Origin: Gammaproteobacteria bacterium
Lineage (GTDB): Bacteria; Pseudomonadota; Gammaproteobacteria; Acidiferrobacterales; SZUA-150
Reading direction: 5' to 3'
Length of the DNA stretch: 64,000 nucleotides
Assembly: GCA_029880545.1 (NCBI GenBank)
Contig: JAOUOD010000004.1
Coordinates: forward strand, 205,712 to 269,711
The notes below the pieces were generated by a model. It did not search any database and was not told the DNA's origin. It was given only the letters and a program-made list of their open reading frames with translations. The translations under genes and the position numbers were made by a program. Of this stretch, positions 9,501 to 16,453 are shown one piece after another (positions within the stretch are counted from its first letter, which is position 1; every line of letters begins with the position of its first letter).

Positions 9501-10091
9501 ATCAATACCGGATGACAGGCGGAACGCAATCCAGTCCTTGATGGCAGCTGCACCTTCGTCGGTGGTCATGGCGCGAATGCACCAGCGTGTGAGCGTTTCG
9601 ATATTGTCGGCATTGGCCTCGGCATCAGCCAGAAGGCCCTGGCCCCACAGTGAAACCGCCAGTTCACGGTCAGTTTTGCCAAGGTCGGGATTGACCTGGT
9701 TGTCGAGCCAGGCATCCAGCTCGGCGAAGCTTTCGAAATCTTCCTGCTTCATCAGCCTGCGCCGGGCGCGACGCTGAACAAATAATTTCTTGAATGCCAG
9801 TACCGGTCGCTGGCCCTTGGTCGCTGTTGCCAGCGCATCGGCAGCGTCCTGTATCCGGAATAGTTCGACGACAAAGTCCTCCAGCAATTTGGCACAACTG
9901 ATGAGCAGTTCACTGGTGTCGGAATCGGGTACCGGCAGCTCGCCAGCGCGGTAGGCCAGCAGCTTGTCGTACAGGTTATTGTCCTGTTGCTTCAGCCTGT
10001 CCAGGAACAGATTGTCCAGGGTAGTCAGGCCGTCCAGTTCAAATAGATCGGAGTATTGCAGGCCACCGAGACCCAGGTTCAGCTCAGGCAT
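6585..10091 (-). CDS. Giant GltD-like / PyrK-like FAD and iron-sulfur oxidoreductase
   Basis: A cytoplasmic flavoprotein of about 1168 residues. I take the ATG of MPELNLG because AGAAGGA lies five bases upstream of it; in-frame ATG at 10097 and GTG at 10115 are possible. The middle contains the cysteine-rich domain seen in glutamate synthase small subunits (CIYCHDHDGDFCSRG; GHRICNDCMKACIYQKQ), then two nucleotide-binding folds (VAGMGPAGF; VVIGGGLTGVDAATEV). The last 330 residues look like a ferredoxin-reductase/dihydroorotate dehydrogenase electron-transfer module with FAD- and NAD-binding parts (VLMGPSGNGT) and a terminal cysteine cluster CMLKGVCSQC followed by VFAC, a probable [2Fe-2S] site. 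It probably moves electrons between NAD(P)H, flavin and an unknown acceptor. No glutamate synthase large subunit or pyr gene is adjacent, so the substrate is unknown. Confidence 0.8.
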   Translation of the reverse strand: MPELNLGLGGLQYSDLFELDGLTTLDNLFLDRLKQQDNNLYDKLLAYRAGELPVPDSDTSELLISCAKLLEDFVVELFRIQDAADALATATKGQRPVLAFKKLFVQRRARRRLMKQEDFESFAELDAWLDNQVNPDLGKTDRELAVSLWGQGLLADAEANADNIETLTRWCIRAMTTDEGAAAIKDWIAFRLSSGIDHQQLVPVESLKDDSGRLKLSTGAHHFRDGFDLTDPRMSAREVAAEVDYCIYCHDHDGDFCSRGFPVKKGEPEQGLKTNPLGVLMTGCPLEEKISEMHRLKRDGDGIGALAMIMVDNPMCPATGHRICNDCMKACIYQKQQPVNIPEIETRVLTDVLQLPWGVEIYDLLTRWNPLRNRQWLPKPYNGLKVLVAGMGPAGFTLSHHLTLEGFAVVGIDGLKIEPLPQHLINQPIYNYNELEEALGERIMSGFGGVAEYGITVRWDKNFLKLIYISLMRRKLFQVFGGVRFGGTLTLETIWELGFDHVAIAVGAGLPQPLPIPGSLAPGMRMAADFLMALQLTGAARADSLANLQVRLPAVVIGGGLTGVDAATEVRAYYLVQIEKTLARYETLVAAKDEKSVRAALGPAELEVLDEHLEHGRQLRAERQRANAAGEQPDLQKLIDNWGGVSIVYRRPMSQSPAYTRNHEEVIKAMEEGVYYAECMSPTAAKLDQYGQVEALACERMQLDENGKLESTGEEILMPARCILVATGARPNIAYFFEHRSMEVDSMKYKPHVFADGALRAVEPVQHCKQDGFGPFTSYDNDGRRVTYIGDTHPDFAGNVVKAVTSGQRIYPKIVESFGDRANQAGELSAYENFRADITDKLQARVVSVTRLTHDAVELVIKAPLAASRYKPAQVFRLQNYETVAAKVEATRLQTETLPLTGSKVDADRGTISVIVRDRGASSRLVSTFKPGEPLVLMGPSGNGTMIPENEAVLIVGDWLAAAAARSLGPAFRARDNKVLLALNLPTAADLFCLDDLEAASDALLVVTDKGEPAVMRRDQDSSVTGDITEALLQYARGELHDGNAPVPLGSITHVQITASNVLLKQLNKARHNELKPYFAESFKTTGSIYSTMQCMLKGVCSQCLQWQLDPATGQRTKAVFACSWHDEPLDIVDLDALDERISQNRMQESLTSQWLDFVLDRSGVDRV

Positions 10092-10236
10092 CGCCATCCT
10101 TCTTTCTGCTTGCACGGATTGTCGAGGGGGTTGCCCCGCGGGAGCGGCAATTGTATAGCGCCCCCGGCTGAATTGGTATGGAAACCGGAAAATTTACCCG
10201 GTCTCCCTGAATTGGCTCGCGCTGATCGGGGCGGGA

Positions 10237-10431
10237 TTATTTCCCGGCCGTGCCCTTGAAGCCGATGATTCTGTAGATAGGGCAGAAATCGATCAGCACC
10301 GTGGTAATCAGCACGACACCGGCGATGCTCCACCATTTATGCGGGCCCTCGACGAGGAAGTACAGGCTGATCAGGCACAGGCCCAGGATGATGCGAATGA
10401 TCTTGTCGATTGATCCGATGTTTTTGTTCAT
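10237..10431 (-). CDS. DUF2892 / YgaP-type small membrane protein
   Basis: A 64-residue inner-membrane protein. The sequence has the DUF2892 pattern: N-terminal MNKNIGSIDKIIRIILG, two hydrophobic helices (LCLISLYFLV and IAGVVLITTVLIDF) and the C-terminal CPIYRIIG motif with its single conserved cysteine. The same two-helix unit is the membrane part of the rhodanese YgaP. Here it is a stand-alone gene with no rhodanese domain. The function is unknown. It is transcribed leftwards and is separated by about 145 bp from the large flavoprotein downstream of it. Confidence 0.85.
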   Translation of the reverse strand: MNKNIGSIDKIIRIILGLCLISLYFLVEGPHKWWSIAGVVLITTVLIDFCPIYRIIGFKGTAGK

Positions 10432-10601
10432 GGTCAGTTCCCTGTGAGGTGATCAAGAAGGTCGTGAGTCAGTTTCGGGCTGTGCCCGGTGCGTGCATTG
10501 TAAGACAGTACGACTCCAATTGGTATATCGCCATAACCCCATACTTTAGTGTCAGGTACGGCAGCGGAAGCAGTTACCAGTCACAAATAATGCCGGAGAC
10601 C

Positions 10602-10648
10602 GTGAAGTGTTTCACTGCTTTTAAGTTACTGCGCGTGAAGTGCTTCAC
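10602..10648. promoter_or_regulatory. Paired 14-bp dyads, probable operator
   Basis: Two copies of the dyad GTGAAGTGYTTCAC lie at 10602-10615 and 10635-10648, spaced 33 bp start to start, which is close to three helical turns. The second is a perfect 6-2-6 palindrome and the first differs by one base in one arm. They sit upstream of a TATACAAT -10-like element at 10669-10676 in front of the barrel gene pair. Identical half-sites on the same face of the helix are typical of a dimeric regulator binding cooperatively; the regulator is not identifiable in this window. Confidence 0.6.
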
Positions 10649-10687
10649 CTTTGCGTGCTGAAGAACTGTATACAATTATTGTTAACA

Positions 10688-10717
10688 GACATAAATATGC
10701 AATACATTGTCTATGTC
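10688..10717. repeat. 30-bp inverted repeat upstream of barrel gene 1
   Basis: Arms GACATAAA and TCTATGTC are separated by 14 bases (one mismatch between the arms). The same element with perfect arms stands in front of the second gene copy. It lies 40 bp before the start codon, so it may be an mRNA 5' hairpin or an operator. Confidence 0.55.
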
Positions 10718-10757
10718 AATACCAGCAAACACTAACAACGGTCACAGGGAGAAAATA

Positions 10758-11342
10758 ATGAAAAAGACATTGTTGATTGCCTGCTCATCATCATTGTTTA
10801 TTCTTGGAACAGCCAATGCCACTGATGTCGGTATTGGTGCCTCAATCAATACCACTGAAGAGACTTCATCTTACAGTATTTCGGTACCCATTCGAACATC
10901 GGCGCTGCTGATTGAGCCGGACATTTCTTTCTGGAGTCAAGAAAGTGACTCAACCAACAATATCACCGGTGCTGAAACCGGTATGAACTATAGTTATACA
11001 GGTATTGGTGTTGGTCTATTTGCCAGGATACCCTTGACAGGTGCCATGGATGCCTATGCTGGGGGAAGGCTTGGGTACTTTAATATACAGTCAGACTATG
11101 ATTATGGTGTCGCCGGTACCTTAACAAGAGAAACCAGTGGTTATTCCGTGGGCCCGGCAGTGGGACTGGGTTACGCGGTGAATGATTCGTTCAGCGTGTC
11201 GGTGCAGACTGGTTTGTATTTTAATTCTGGTACCGATGACGAGGAATCCGTGTCGACTACCGGGGTCGTAACTTCAAGCACCTCTGATAACATTGAAAAT
11301 ACAAGCACGATCAGCCAGATCTACCTGCGCATGTTTTTCTAG
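10758..11342 (+). CDS. Small outer-membrane beta-barrel protein, copy 1
   Basis: A 194-residue secreted protein. The start chosen is the ATG of MKKTLLIACSSSL, which follows a CAGGGAG ribosome site and gives a classical signal peptide cut after TANA. The mature part is an alternating-polarity barrel of roughly eight strands, with glycine/aromatic turns (GIGVGLFARIPLTG, AYAGGRLGYFN, YSVGPAVGLGYAVND) and a C-terminal ISQIYLRMFF ending in phenylalanine, the usual signal for Bam-dependent outer-membrane insertion. The general layout is that of OmpA-like/OprF-like eight-strand barrels, but I cannot assign a named family. The next gene is a tandem paralogue and no terminator is visible between them, so the pair is probably cotranscribed. 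Confidence 0.8.
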   Translation: MKKTLLIACSSSLFILGTANATDVGIGASINTTEETSSYSISVPIRTSALLIEPDISFWSQESDSTNNITGAETGMNYSYTGIGVGLFARIPLTGAMDAYAGGRLGYFNIQSDYDYGVAGTLTRETSGYSVGPAVGLGYAVNDSFSVSVQTGLYFNSGTDDEESVSTTGVVTSSTSDNIENTSTISQIYLRMFF

Positions 11343-11356
11343 AATCGCCATATACA

Positions 11357-11386
11357 GACATAAAGATGTGCCAAATTGTTTATGTC
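11357..11386. repeat. 30-bp perfect inverted repeat upstream of barrel gene 2
   Basis: Arms GACATAAA and TTTATGTC are perfectly complementary around a 14-base centre, at the same 40-bp distance from the start codon as the matching element before copy 1. The paired dyads at 10602-10648 are not repeated here. Confidence 0.6.
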
Positions 11387-11426
11387 AACACCAATCAGAA
11401 GTAACAGGATACATAGGGAGAAAAGC

Positions 11427-12008
11427 ATGAAAAAGACATTGTTGATTGCCTGCTCATCATTGTTGATGGTGATTGGTACAGCCCATGCCGTTGATGTCGG
11501 TATTGGCGCCTCAGTCAATACCGGTGAAGAGGCTTCATCTTACAGTATTTCGGTTCCCATTCGTACATCGGCGCTGCTGATTGAGCCGGATATTATGATA
11601 TCGAGTTATACTTCTGACTCAACGGACAATATCACTGGCATTACAAGTGATCAAAGCAACAGTTATACCAGTATCGGTGTCGGCCTATTTGCCAGGATAC
11701 CCTTGACAGGCGTCATGGGCGCCTATGCCGGGGGCAGGCTCGGGTACATTAATTCGGAATCGGAATCCAATTATATTACCAGTTCGAATACGCGCGAAAG
11801 CAGTGGCTACTCTGTTGGCCCGGCAGTGGGCTTGAGTTACGCGGTGAATGATTCGTTCAATGTGTCGGTGCAGACTGGTCTGTATTACCATTCTGTGACC
11901 GAGGACGTAGAGACCGTATCTTCTGCGGGAGTTGTTGTTGGCAGTAGCTCTACCGACAGGGAATACACGAACACGATCAGCCAGATCTACCTGCGCATGT
12001 TTTTCTAG
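11427..12008 (+). CDS. Small outer-membrane beta-barrel protein, copy 2
   Basis: A 193-residue tandem paralogue of the preceding gene, starting at the ATG of MKKTLLIACSS behind ATAGGGAG. Signal peptide, the strand segments SSYSISVPIRTSALLIEPDI, GVGLFARIPLTG, AYAGGRLGY and SGYSVGPAVGL, and the terminal SQIYLRMFF are identical or nearly so in the two proteins. Differences cluster in the polar Ser/Thr/Asn-rich stretches that should be surface loops (after LIEPDI, after GRLGY and before the last strand). The upstream DNA is duplicated too, so the duplication included the leader. A terminator-like hairpin follows the gene. Confidence 0.8.
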   Translation: MKKTLLIACSSLLMVIGTAHAVDVGIGASVNTGEEASSYSISVPIRTSALLIEPDIMISSYTSDSTDNITGITSDQSNSYTSIGVGLFARIPLTGVMGAYAGGRLGYINSESESNYITSSNTRESSGYSVGPAVGLSYAVNDSFNVSVQTGLYYHSVTEDVETVSSAGVVVGSSSTDREYTNTISQIYLRMFF

Positions 12009-12024
12009 ATTGTAACTGCGATAC

Positions 12025-12060
12025 GAAGCCTCGGCCTTGTTTGCCGGGGCTTCTTGTTTA
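12025..12060 (+). terminator. Probable rho-independent terminator
   Basis: GAAGCC-T-CGGC pairs with GCCG-G-GGCTTC and is followed by TTGTTTA, 16 bp after the second barrel gene. The uridine tract is short, so it may be weak. Confidence 0.6.
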
Positions 12061-12077
12061 AGGATTCAGAGCGGCGC

Positions 12078-12560
12078 CTATTGATCGCGCTTCCAGTCGC
12101 CGGATCTTCCCCCGGACTTGGCCAGTAATTTCACGTCATTGATGATCATGCCCTTGTCAATGGCCTTGCACATGTCATAGATGGTCAGCAGTGATACTTG
12201 CACGGCATTGATCGCTTCCATTTCGACACCGGTTTTGCCGTCGGTACGTACCGTTGCCCGGCAATAAACCGAGGCCGGGCTGTCGGCAAGCTCAAAATCA
12301 ACAGTAACCGCTGTAATTGGCAGGGGGTGGCACAGTGGCACAAGGTCGGATGTTTTCTTGGCGGCCATGATTCCGGCAAGGCGACTGATTCCCAGTACGT
12401 CGCCTTTCTTGTTGTCGCCCGCCCTGATCCTGGCCAGGGTCTCATCCTGTATCAGGATGCGACCTTCGGCGGTGGCCTCGCGCCGGGTGATGGCCTTGTC
12501 GCCAACATCAACCATGTGGGCATCACCACTGGCGTTGAAATGGGTCAGTTTGTCATTCAT
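12078..12560 (-). CDS. moaC: Cyclic pyranopterin monophosphate synthase
   Basis: MoaC converts the MoaA product 3',8-cyclo-GTP into cyclic pyranopterin monophosphate, the first stable intermediate of molybdenum cofactor synthesis. The chosen ATG (MNDKLTHFN) has GGAGAGG seven bases upstream and gives 160 residues, the family length. Family signatures are present: MVDVGDKA near the N-terminus, [22 protein letters not shown] and the C-terminal [13 protein letters not shown]. It is a soluble hexameric enzyme. It stands alone here; moaA is about 5.7 kb away on the other strand, so the two are not in one operon. No other mo genes are in the window. Confidence 0.95.
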   Translation of the reverse strand: MNDKLTHFNASGDAHMVDVGDKAITRREATAEGRILIQDETLARIRAGDNKKGDVLGISRLAGIMAAKKTSDLVPLCHPLPITAVTVDFELADSPASVYCRATVRTDGKTGVEMEAINAVQVSLLTIYDMCKAIDKGMIINDVKLLAKSGGRSGDWKRDQ

Positions 12561-12661
12561 GGATATTCCTCTCCGGGCCGGCTGAAAATAATCCGACTTG
12601 TGGGTACCGGTCATGACGTACTAGTATAAATGATCCGGCAACAAGGTGTGAGGACTGTGTC

Positions 12662-13060
12662 ATGGCTACATTGGACGGCGAACGAATTGACGCACTGAAA
12701 CAACAGTTGATCCGGCGGCGCGGACAGCTGGCGGAAGAGCTGCATCAACGCATGAAGAGCACGCAGGACAAGGATTATGCTGCTCTGGTAGGACAAGTGC
12801 GGGACGCCGGTGACGAATCGGTAGTGGAGTTGCTTGGCAGCCTGTCCGCTATTACCACCGAGATGGAAATGGAGGAGCTCCAGAATATTGAAGCGGCACT
12901 GCAGCGTATGGCGCGCGGTGTCTATGGCAGATGTACGGAATGCGGTTCGGTCGTACCGGCTGAACGCCTGCAGGCCAACCCCGCCGCTGACCGCTGCATC
13001 ACCTGCCAGCAAAAACTGGAAGGACCGGTCGGTGGCCGTGATCGCACTCCATCGTTGTAG
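12662..13060 (+). CDS. DksA/TraR-family zinc-finger regulator
   Basis: A 132-residue protein with an N-terminal coiled coil and a C-terminal C4 zinc finger. The finger is CTECG ... CITCQQ, as in DksA and TraR. The coiled-coil tip carries DAGDES, close to the D-x-x-D-x-A motif with which DksA reaches into the RNA polymerase secondary channel. The length is less than canonical DksA (about 150), so it is better called a DksA-like paralogue. It probably modulates transcription initiation with or without ppGpp. The start ATG follows a GTGAGGA ribosome site; the gene ends 36 bp before rsmE on the same strand. Confidence 0.85.
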   Translation: MATLDGERIDALKQQLIRRRGQLAEELHQRMKSTQDKDYAALVGQVRDAGDESVVELLGSLSAITTEMEMEELQNIEAALQRMARGVYGRCTECGSVVPAERLQANPAADRCITCQQKLEGPVGGRDRTPSL

Positions 13061-13096
13061 CTGATCGGGAAACCGGGCTCGAAATATAATCGGCAC

Positions 13097-13822
13097 ATGA
13101 CTGCGCCACGTTTCTTTGTTGATATCCCGCTGGTTCCAGGACTAGTGATGTTGCCTGGTGATGCCGCGCATCACGCGACCCGCGTATTGCGCCTGGCAGC
13201 CGGGGACCCGGTAGTGCTGTTTAACGGCAAAGGTGGTGAGCACCATGGACAGATTGCAGGTATTGACCGTCGCGTGGTGTCGGTACAGCTGGACCGGTTT
13301 AGCCCGGACGATCGTGAATCACCGCTTGATATTACCCTGGTCCAGTCCATTACCAGTGGCGAACGCATGGACTACGCCCTTCAAAAAGCGACGGAACTGG
13401 GCGTCAGTCGCATCGTGCCTGTCACCACGGAACGCACATCCATAAAATTGAAAGCAGACAGGGCCGAGAAGCGTCTCGAGCATTGGCACAAGGTCATTAT
13501 TTCCGCGTGCGAACAATCCGGGCGCAATGTTATACCCGGGCTTGCGCCGGTTTGCAGTCTGCGGCAATGGCTGGAACAGAAGTCCGAAAAGACCTGCCTG
13601 TTATTGCATCCACAGGCGATGGAGAGTCTTTCCAGTGTAACCAATGTCACACAACCTGTTGCCATTGTAGTCGGGCCTGAAGGGGGCTTTAGTGAACAGG
13701 AAATTGATTTGCTGCAGGATGAGGGTTGCAGGCTGGTTCGGATGGGGCCGAGGGTATTGCGCATGGAAACCGCCGGCCCGGCCATGCTTGCAATTCTGCA
13801 GGCACAACTGGGTGATATATAA
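13097..13822 (+). CDS. rsmE: 16S rRNA (uracil1498-N3)-methyltransferase
   Basis: RsmE methylates U1498 of 16S rRNA in the assembled small subunit using S-adenosylmethionine. The 241-residue protein has the N-terminal PUA-like RNA-binding part (HHATRVLRLAAGDPV, LFNGKGG) and the SPOUT knot with VVGPEGGFSEQE and RVLRMETAGPAML, all family hallmarks. There is no recognisable ribosome site before its ATG; instead TATAAT stands at 13085-13090, placing a predicted transcript start at or next to the A of ATG, so a leaderless mRNA is possible in addition to readthrough from the DksA-like gene. Confidence 0.95.
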   Translation: MTAPRFFVDIPLVPGLVMLPGDAAHHATRVLRLAAGDPVVLFNGKGGEHHGQIAGIDRRVVSVQLDRFSPDDRESPLDITLVQSITSGERMDYALQKATELGVSRIVPVTTERTSIKLKADRAEKRLEHWHKVIISACEQSGRNVIPGLAPVCSLRQWLEQKSEKTCLLLHPQAMESLSSVTNVTQPVAIVVGPEGGFSEQEIDLLQDEGCRLVRMGPRVLRMETAGPAMLAILQAQLGDI

Positions 13823-13988
13823 TTCGCTTTACATTTATAAACAATTTTTTGTATAAAGTTTTAACATCGTTTCGTGCAACGCTAACAGAAATTACTATAA
13901 ATCATTATAAGTGCCTCTGGTGCCCGCAGGACAAGGCAGTCGGAGCCAGGCTGACACAAGCCGGTTCACGATGAGGCTGGATGGAGAT

Positions 13989-16442
13989 ATGACGGGCGAA
14001 TCAGGAAGTTCTCTTTATACCGGCGACATTGACGCCAGCTTCAGGGCGTTGGCCGAAAGTGCACGCGATGGCATTCTCGTTAACCAGTTCGGGCATCACG
14101 TCTTTATCAATCTGCAACTGTGCCGGATTCTCGGTTATTCCCGCGAAGAATTGATTGGCACAATCATGGACGACCTGGTACATCCTGAAGACCTGGACAT
14201 GGTCAAGGGAAACCACCGGCGCCGGTTATCCGGTGAAGATGTCCCGGACCATTACGAACTGAGAATGCTTGACCGTGAAGGCAATAGTATTCCACTGGAA
14301 ATCAGCTCCTCCGTCTTTGACTGGAACGGCCAGCCAGCCACCATGGTGGTATTGCGCGATATTCGTTGGCGCAAAAAACTGGAAATGCAGCGCGACCAGA
14401 ACCGCCCGGTACTGGAGGCGATGTTCAATAATACCCATATGCCCATGGCGCAAATTGACCGGGACTTTATCCTGGTAATGGCGAACGCGGCCATGGCGGC
14501 GGTATTCGGCGTGGAGCCGGAAGAGCTGATTGGTCGCAGCTATTTTGATTTTTCCCCCAACGATGCACGCCAGAAGACATTCAGTGACTGCCTGGCAACA
14601 GGGCGGACCTATTTCGAGGTCAATAAGCCGTTCAGGTATGCAAGTAGCAGCAAGACCCAGACCAGCTGGGACTGGAGTATTGTCCCTATTGTTGTCGATG
14701 GCGACACGGTAACGGGCCTGTTGCTGACGTTGTTTGATGTCACCGAGCGAATGCGCACCGAAGAGCAGATGCGCAAGCTGACGCGGGCGCTGGAACAGAC
14801 GGCTGATGCAGTGATGATTACCGACAGGCAGGGTATTGTTGAGTATGTCAATCCGGGTTATGAAAAAATAACCGGTTACAGTTCCGATGAAACCCTGGGC
14901 AAGAGACCGAGCCTGCTCAAATCCGGCAAGCAGGGGCCGGCATTCTACAGCCAGTTATGGGAAACCATCCAGGCCGGCAACGTATTCAGTGAAGTATTTG
15001 TCAATCGACGAAAAAACGGTGAGCTCTATTTCGAGGAAAAAACCATCACGCCGCTGAAAAACCGGTATTCGGAAATTACCCACTTTGTCGCCACCGGTCG
15101 TGATATCACCGAGCGTATGCAGACACAGGAGCGCCTCCACTATATGGCGCACCATGATGCGCTTACCGAATTGCCTAATCGCGCATTGTTTATTGATCGA
15201 TTGCGCCAGGCCCTGGCCCGCGGTCGCTGGCATAATCGACTGGTAGCCGTATTATTCCTGGATATAGACCGGTTCAAGAATATCAATGATTCCTTCGGGC
15301 ACGAAGTCGGTGATGACCTGCTCAAGGAGCTGGGCCAGCGCTTCGTCGCAGCAATGCGCGAAGGTGATACCGTGGCCCGGTTTGGTGGCGATGAATTCGT
15401 GATCATGGCAACGGATATTGCCACGGTCAGCGATATCGAACTGATTGCGCGAAAACTGCTTTCGGTACTGAATGATCCGATTCGGATACTGGAAAAGGAT
15501 ATTGTTGTAACTGCCAGTATCGGCATAAGCATCTATCCCGGCGACGGCGAAGATTCGTCTACACTGGTCAAGCATGCCGATACCGCCATGTACCGATCCA
15601 AGGAGCTGGGCAGGAATACGTTCCAGTTCTATTCTGCGGACATGTCCCACAGGGTGTACGAACACCTGGCCCTGGAAAATGAACTGCGCAATGCCCTGGC
15701 TGCCAACGAGTTTGAACTCTACTACCAGCCACAGTTTGATATGAGCAATGATCGTATTGTCGCGGTCGAGGCGTTGTTGCGCTGGAATCACCCGCAACGC
15801 GGCGTTTTGTTGCCTGATGAATTTCTGCCGGTACTGGAAGAAATAGGTCTTATTGTTCCCGTTACCAACTGGGTTATATACGATGCCTGCAGGCAGGCCG
15901 TGGCATGGCATGATGCTGGCCTCAGGCCGCTGCGAGTCGCGGTGAATATATCGGCGCGCCAGTGCAACAGCATGGAAATTGTCGAGCTGGTTACCGAAGT
16001 GCTTGAGGAAACCGGCATGGATCCGGCGCTGGTGGAACTGGAAATCACCGAAAGCGTGTTAATGGAAAATACGTCACTGGCGCTCAGGGTGGTGAACGCG
16101 TTGGCCGATATTGGCGTGCGCCTGGCCATTGATGATTTTGGTACCGGCTATTCGTCGTTGAGCTACCTGAAGCGTTTCCCTGTCGATACCCTGAAAATCG
16201 ATCGCAGCTTCATTCGGGATATCACTACCGATCCGGATGATGCCTCCATTATCCGGGCAATCGTGGCGATGGCGCGGGCACTGAACATGCACATCATTGC
16301 CGAGGGGGTGGAGACTGCTGAGCAACAGGCCTTTCTCAGGCAGATCGAATGTGATGGTGTGCAGGGTTTTTTGTTCGGAACACCATTGCCGGCGTTGCAG
16401 ATAGAACCGTTGCTGAAGGATTCAGCAACGGTTATTGCCTAG
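13989..16442 (+). CDS. PAS-PAS-PAS-GGDEF-EAL c-di-GMP protein
   Basis: A bifunctional-type c-di-GMP enzyme of about 818 residues. I choose the ATG of MTGESGSSL; the frame is open to GTG 13911 (843 residues) and another ATG lies at 13971, and the extra N-terminus shows no conserved character. Three PAS folds occupy roughly residues 10-370, followed by GGDEF and EAL. Catalytic motifs are intact in both: GGDEF preceded five residues earlier by an REGD inhibitory site, and EALLRW, NISARQ, EITES, DDFGTGYSS, KIDRSFI and AEGVET. By family rules both cyclase and phosphodiesterase could be active. There is no membrane segment. The AT-rich 88 bp before the longest frame holds possible promoter elements only. 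Confidence 0.9.
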   Translation: MTGESGSSLYTGDIDASFRALAESARDGILVNQFGHHVFINLQLCRILGYSREELIGTIMDDLVHPEDLDMVKGNHRRRLSGEDVPDHYELRMLDREGNSIPLEISSSVFDWNGQPATMVVLRDIRWRKKLEMQRDQNRPVLEAMFNNTHMPMAQIDRDFILVMANAAMAAVFGVEPEELIGRSYFDFSPNDARQKTFSDCLATGRTYFEVNKPFRYASSSKTQTSWDWSIVPIVVDGDTVTGLLLTLFDVTERMRTEEQMRKLTRALEQTADAVMITDRQGIVEYVNPGYEKITGYSSDETLGKRPSLLKSGKQGPAFYSQLWETIQAGNVFSEVFVNRRKNGELYFEEKTITPLKNRYSEITHFVATGRDITERMQTQERLHYMAHHDALTELPNRALFIDRLRQALARGRWHNRLVAVLFLDIDRFKNINDSFGHEVGDDLLKELGQRFVAAMREGDTVARFGGDEFVIMATDIATVSDIELIARKLLSVLNDPIRILEKDIVVTASIGISIYPGDGEDSSTLVKHADTAMYRSKELGRNTFQFYSADMSHRVYEHLALENELRNALAANEFELYYQPQFDMSNDRIVAVEALLRWNHPQRGVLLPDEFLPVLEEIGLIVPVTNWVIYDACRQAVAWHDAGLRPLRVAVNISARQCNSMEIVELVTEVLEETGMDPALVELEITESVLMENTSLALRVVNALADIGVRLAIDDFGTGYSSLSYLKRFPVDTLKIDRSFIRDITTDPDDASIIRAIVAMARALNMHIIAEGVETAEQQAFLRQIECDGVQGFLFGTPLPALQIEPLLKDSATVIA

Positions 16443-16453
16443 CAGCTTCCGGG

